Assembly: GCF_000444875.1 (NCBI RefSeq)
Contig: NC_021985.1
Location: forward strand, 6,840,170 to 6,904,169
From: Streptomyces collinus Tu 365
GTDB lineage: Bacteria > Actinomycetota > Actinomycetes > Streptomycetales > Streptomycetaceae
Direction of reading: 5' to 3'
Length of the DNA: 64,000 nucleotides
Below the pieces are notes generated by a model that worked only from the letters and a program-made list of their open reading frames with translations, had not been told where the DNA came from and did not search any database. Below are positions 60,851 through 64,000 of the stretch, piece after piece. Each line of letters opens with the position of its first letter. The first letter of the stretch is position 1. The position numbers and the translations under genes are program-made.

Positions 60851-63381
60851 ATGGACCATGGCAGCGAGCGGGACACACCTCCCGGCGGCGCCGGTGACGC
60901 CACGTCGGGCCGGGTTCCGCTGGCCGTGGTGGTCGTCGACCGCGACGGCCTGGTGTCCCACTGGAGCAGCGGCGCGGGCCGGCTGTTCGGCGTGCAGCGG
61001 CGGGACGCGGTCGGGCGCCCGGCCGCCGACCTGCTGCCGGTCTCCGGCGCGCTCTCCGACGACCTCCTCGACCTGCACACCGACGCGCTGCCGGACGCCT
61101 ACGGCCCCGACGGCCCGGGTGACGGACCCGGCCCCGACCTGGAGGCCTCTCTCGGCGGCGGCTCCGCCTACCCGACGGCCGGCCGCGCCCGCCTCTTCCC
61201 GCACGAACACGCGGACGAGCACGGGGACGAGCACGGAGGCGCGGACGAGCACCGGGACGGGCGGGCCGGCTCAGGGCCGGCCGACGCGCCCCGGATCGAC
61301 GTGCTCTGGTGGGCCTACCCGCTGATCGGCCCCGGCCCCTCCCGGCTGCTGGTGCTCGCCGCCGACGCCACCCGCCTCCGGGAACAGCGCGGCTACGACG
61401 ACGAGACCGCCGAGCGCATCGCGCCCGGATTCGCCCGCCACACCGAACTGCCCGCCTCCGACGAACTGGAGCGCCGGCTCCCCGAGATCCTGCCCAACAT
61501 GGGCCCAGGGCTCAGCGGCCGCATCGTCTCCCAGATCCTCGAACTCGGCTACCCGGTACTGGAGTTCAGCCAGTACGACCGGGTGCCCGTCACCCCGTAC
61601 TGGGGCGTGCCGCGCCGCCCGGGACGCAGCCGCGCCGAGGCCGTCGTACCGCAGCAGCGCTCGGCGCCGCCGATCCCCGCCGGCGCCGAGCACGAACTCG
61701 AGTACGCCGCCGTGCGCGAGCGACTGGAGTTCCTCAACGAGGTCAGCTCCGGCATCGGTTCCTCGCTCGACCTCGGCGAGACCATCCGCGAGGTCACCAG
61801 CGCCGCCGTACCCCGCTTCGCGGACTTCGCCGGCACCCACCTGCGCTCCGCCGTCCTCGCGGGCGAGGGCTTTCCCGACGGCCCGCCCGACGCGACCACC
61901 GTGATGCACCGCGTCTGGGTCGAGCACAACGACGAACCCGGCCGCTGGGACGACACCGTGCCGGTCGGCGAGACCTTCGCCTTCCCCGAGCACACCCCGT
62001 TCTACCGGTGCATGGTCACCGGCGAACCGGTGCTCGTCCCGCTGGTCACCGAGGAACTGGGTACCGCATCTCCGGCGAGTTCGAGAAGCGCGACCTCAGG
62101 CCGCTGATCAACGGGCGCTCCCTGCTGATCGTCCCGCTCAAGGCGCGCAACGTCGTCCTCGGCTTCATGGTCCTCATGCGCCGCCCGGACCGGGCGGCGT
62201 TCGACGACATGGACCGCACCACCGGCGCCGAACTCGCCGCCCGCGCCGGGCTCGTGCTCGACAACGCGCGCATGTACACCTACCAGGAGAACGTCGCCGA
62301 CACCCTCCAGGACAGCATGCTGCCGCAGGTCGCGCCGCGGACGGCGGGCTGTGACGTGGCGACCCGCTACCTGCCCGGCACCCGGCTCGGCCGGATCGGC
62401 GGCGACTGGTTCGACAGCATCAAGCTGCCCGGCTCGCGCACCGCCCTCGTGGTCGGCGACGTCATGGGCCACGGCCTCAACTCCGCCGCCATGATGGGCC
62501 AGTTGCGCACGGCCGTGCAGACCATGGCCGCCCTGGAGACCCCGCCCGCGCAACTCCTGCGCAACCTGGACGACCTGGCCCGCAGACTGGGCGAGAACTA
62601 CCTCGCCACCTGCCTGTACGCGGTCTACGACCCGATCCGCGGCGAACTGCACCTCGCCAACGCCGGACACATCCCGCCGGTCCTGGTGCGGGCCGAGGAC
62701 GGCCGCAGCGAACTGCTCGACCTGCCCACCGGTGCGCCCATAGGCGTCGGGGGTGTCCCGTTCGAGTCCACCGTCGTCCGCGTCCGCCCCGGCGACCGGC
62801 TGGTGCTGTGCACCGACGGACTGGTCGAGGTGCGCGGCTGCGACATCGGCGAGGGCCTCGCCGCGCTCTGCGAGTCCGCCGCCCACCCCGCCGCGTCGAT
62901 GGACGCCGCCTGCGACACCATCATCCGCGCGCTGAACACCCGCGGCGGCCGCAAGGACGACGTCGCCCTGCTCATGGCCCGGCTCAACGGCATCCCCGCC
63001 GACCACGTCGCCGAGTGGCGCCTCGACGCCGACCCGCGCGAAGCGGGACGGGCCCGGCGCCTGGTCGGCGAGCGGCTGCGCGCCTGGGGCCTGCCGCAGG
63101 CCGTGGAGACGGCACAGCTGCTGGTCAGCGAGGTCGTCACCAACGCCGTGCGGTACGGCGGCGGCGGTCCGGTCGGACTGCGGGTGGTCCGCACCGACGC
63201 GCTGCTGTTCGAGGTCACCGACGACGAGCCGGGCCTGCCCGCCATGCTCTCCGCCGGACCGTACGACGAGGCGGGCCGCGGCCTGCGGGTGGTGACCCGG
63301 CTGGCCCGCGAGTGGGGTGCCAGCGCCACCGGTCACCGCAAGACCGTCTGGTTCGAACAGGCCGTCGGCACAGGGCCGTGA
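60851..63381 (+). pseudogene. SpoIIE-type PP2C phosphatase with PAS, GAF and HATPase domains, frameshifted
   Basis: The gene encodes a regulator of about 843 residues in two frames. The first part (60851 to about 62060) has a PAS-like domain (VVVDRDGLVSHWSSGAGRLF), a charged DEHG-rich linker and half a GAF domain. The rest of GAF, a complete SpoIIE/PP2C domain (GGDWFDSIKLPG, VVGDVMGHGLNSA, LANAGHIPPVL, LCTDGLVEVRG) and a HATPase_c domain (VSEVVTNAVRYGG) lie in the next frame. The break is at CTGGGTACC near 62058-62063, where adding one base after GGG restores the reading (VTEELG joined to YRISGEFEKRD). A missing G in the run is likely, either a sequencing error or a real mutation. Such proteins control anti-sigma-factor switches. 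Confidence 0.8.
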
Positions 63382-63413
63382 ACGGCGGCCGGGCACGCCG
63401 AACGGTGGCCCGA

Positions 63414-63445
63414 GGCCGTACATCAAGTGAAGGTGGTGTACGGCC
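63414..63445 (+). terminator. Terminator after the SpoIIE gene
   Basis: GGCCGTACATCA (63414-63425) pairs with TGGTGTACGGCC (63434-63445) with one G-U pair, 33 bases after the stop. Confidence 0.7.
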
Positions 63446-63507
63446 CCTTGCCCCACGCCCGGCCGTCGCGATATCCCGATCACGGAACCGACCGTGGGGA
63501 GATCGCG

Positions 63508-64000
63508 ATGAACGTCGTCTCGGACAACTACCGTGACAACTGGGAGAGTTACTGGCGTGGGACCTCCGACGCCCCGGGCGAGGCCATCTGGGACGCCGAC
63601 CCCTCGCTGACCGCCGGACCGCACAGCGAACTGCTGCTCCCCCACGCGGACGCCACGCGCACCGTCGTGGACCTCGGCTGCGGCAACGGCACCCAGACCC
63701 GTTACCTCGCCACCCGGTTCGCGCGCGCCGTCGGCGTCGACCTCTCGCACGCGGCCGTCGAGCACGCCCGCCGCGCCGCCGAGAAGGCCGCGGACGGGAC
63801 GTCCGTCGAGTTCCACCAGCTCGACCTGACCGACGCCGCCGCCGTCGAGGCCCTGCACGACAGGCTCGGCGACAGCAACGTCTACATGCGGGCCGTCATC
63901 CACCAGAGCGAACCGGCCGCACGCCCCCTGGTCGCGGCCGCCGTCGCCCGGCTCATCGGTACCCGGGGCCGCGCCTTCGTCGTGGAACTGACCTCCGCCT
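63508..64000 (+). CDS. Class I SAM-dependent methyltransferase (partial, cut by window end)
   Basis: The frame from the ATG at 63508 stays open to the window end (164 residues seen). TVVDLGCGNGTQTRYLATRF is the SAM-binding motif I, followed by AVGVDLSHAAVEHARRAAE and FHQLDLTDAAAVE, all expected for the Rossmann fold. The N-terminus (NYRDNWESYWRG) suggests a small-molecule methyltransferase. GGGGAGATCGCG precedes the start. The acceptor is unknown and the C-terminus is outside the window. Confidence 0.82.
   Translation, partial: MNVVSDNYRDNWESYWRGTSDAPGEAIWDADPSLTAGPHSELLLPHADATRTVVDLGCGNGTQTRYLATRFARAVGVDLSHAAVEHARRAAEKAADGTSVEFHQLDLTDAAAVEALHDRLGDSNVYMRAVIHQSEPAARPLVAAAVARLIGTRGRAFVVELTSA

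Overview
The window is high-GC actinobacterial chromosome, almost certainly Streptomyces. Third codon positions are nearly all G/C, TTA leucine codons are rare and placed in a biosynthetic cluster, several genes look leaderless, and gene neighbourhoods such as pssA-psd-ethylmalonyl-CoA pathway are typical of the genus. No tRNA, rRNA, CRISPR array or intact insertion sequence was seen.

Layout. (1) 1-10.5 kb: a large ATPase-type LuxR regulator, then stress-type genes (65-aa protein, DUF2252 protein, HdeD-like and SHOCT membrane proteins, DUF7144 protein, GH15 glucoamylase/trehalase-like enzyme) and a methylene-THF-reductase-like gene. Three of these genes share a TCACCCG-N3-CGGGTGA-type dyad upstream. 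A 60-bp minisatellite lies between the GH15 and reductase genes. (2) 10.6-17.7 kb: a four-gene operon behind a good housekeeping promoter. It encodes a Cys-free Gly-rich repeat protein with a leader-like N-terminus, a zinc-ribbon/FHA/PqqD-like/M50 membrane protease, a Ser/Thr kinase (split by an apparent frameshift) and a pseudokinase, both of the latter with a membrane anchor and outer domain. This is the best candidate for an undescribed system. (3) 17.7-22.9 kb: a 45-bp minisatellite, an MFS transporter, alkylation repair (Ada-AlkA fusion plus Ogt), a sirtuin and an orphan VapB-like protein.

(4) 22.9-39 kb: a pentalenolactone/neopentalenolactone-type sesquiterpenoid cluster: MarR-type regulator, resistant-type GAPDH, PtlH, G, F, E, D, B, A and I homologues. 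It continues without a break into ispH-dxs-ispG-ferredoxin, so precursor supply through the MEP pathway is joined to the cluster. No late P450 of the PenM/PntM type is present. Three TTA codons (ptlG, ptlF, ptlD) suggest bldA control.

(5) 39-44 kb: Nudix hydrolase, ADP-ribosylglycohydrolase, glycerate kinase, PssA and Psd. (6) 43.6-53 kb: the ethylmalonyl-CoA pathway operon (ccr, ecm, mcl, mesaconyl-CoA hydratase, methylsuccinyl-CoA dehydrogenase on the minus strand), preceded by a TetR regulator and a doubled 3-hydroxyacyl-CoA dehydrogenase. Together they carry hydroxybutyryl-CoA to C4/C5 dicarboxyl-CoA units. (7) 53.4-64 kb: HEAT-repeat protein, GNAT acetyltransferase, secreted tripeptidyl aminopeptidase, a radical-SAM Rv2578c-type protein under a LexA-like box, SRPBCC protein, an MFS pump fused to three carboxypeptidase-regulatory-like domains, a SpoIIE phosphatase broken by a frameshift, and the start of a methyltransferase cut by the window edge.
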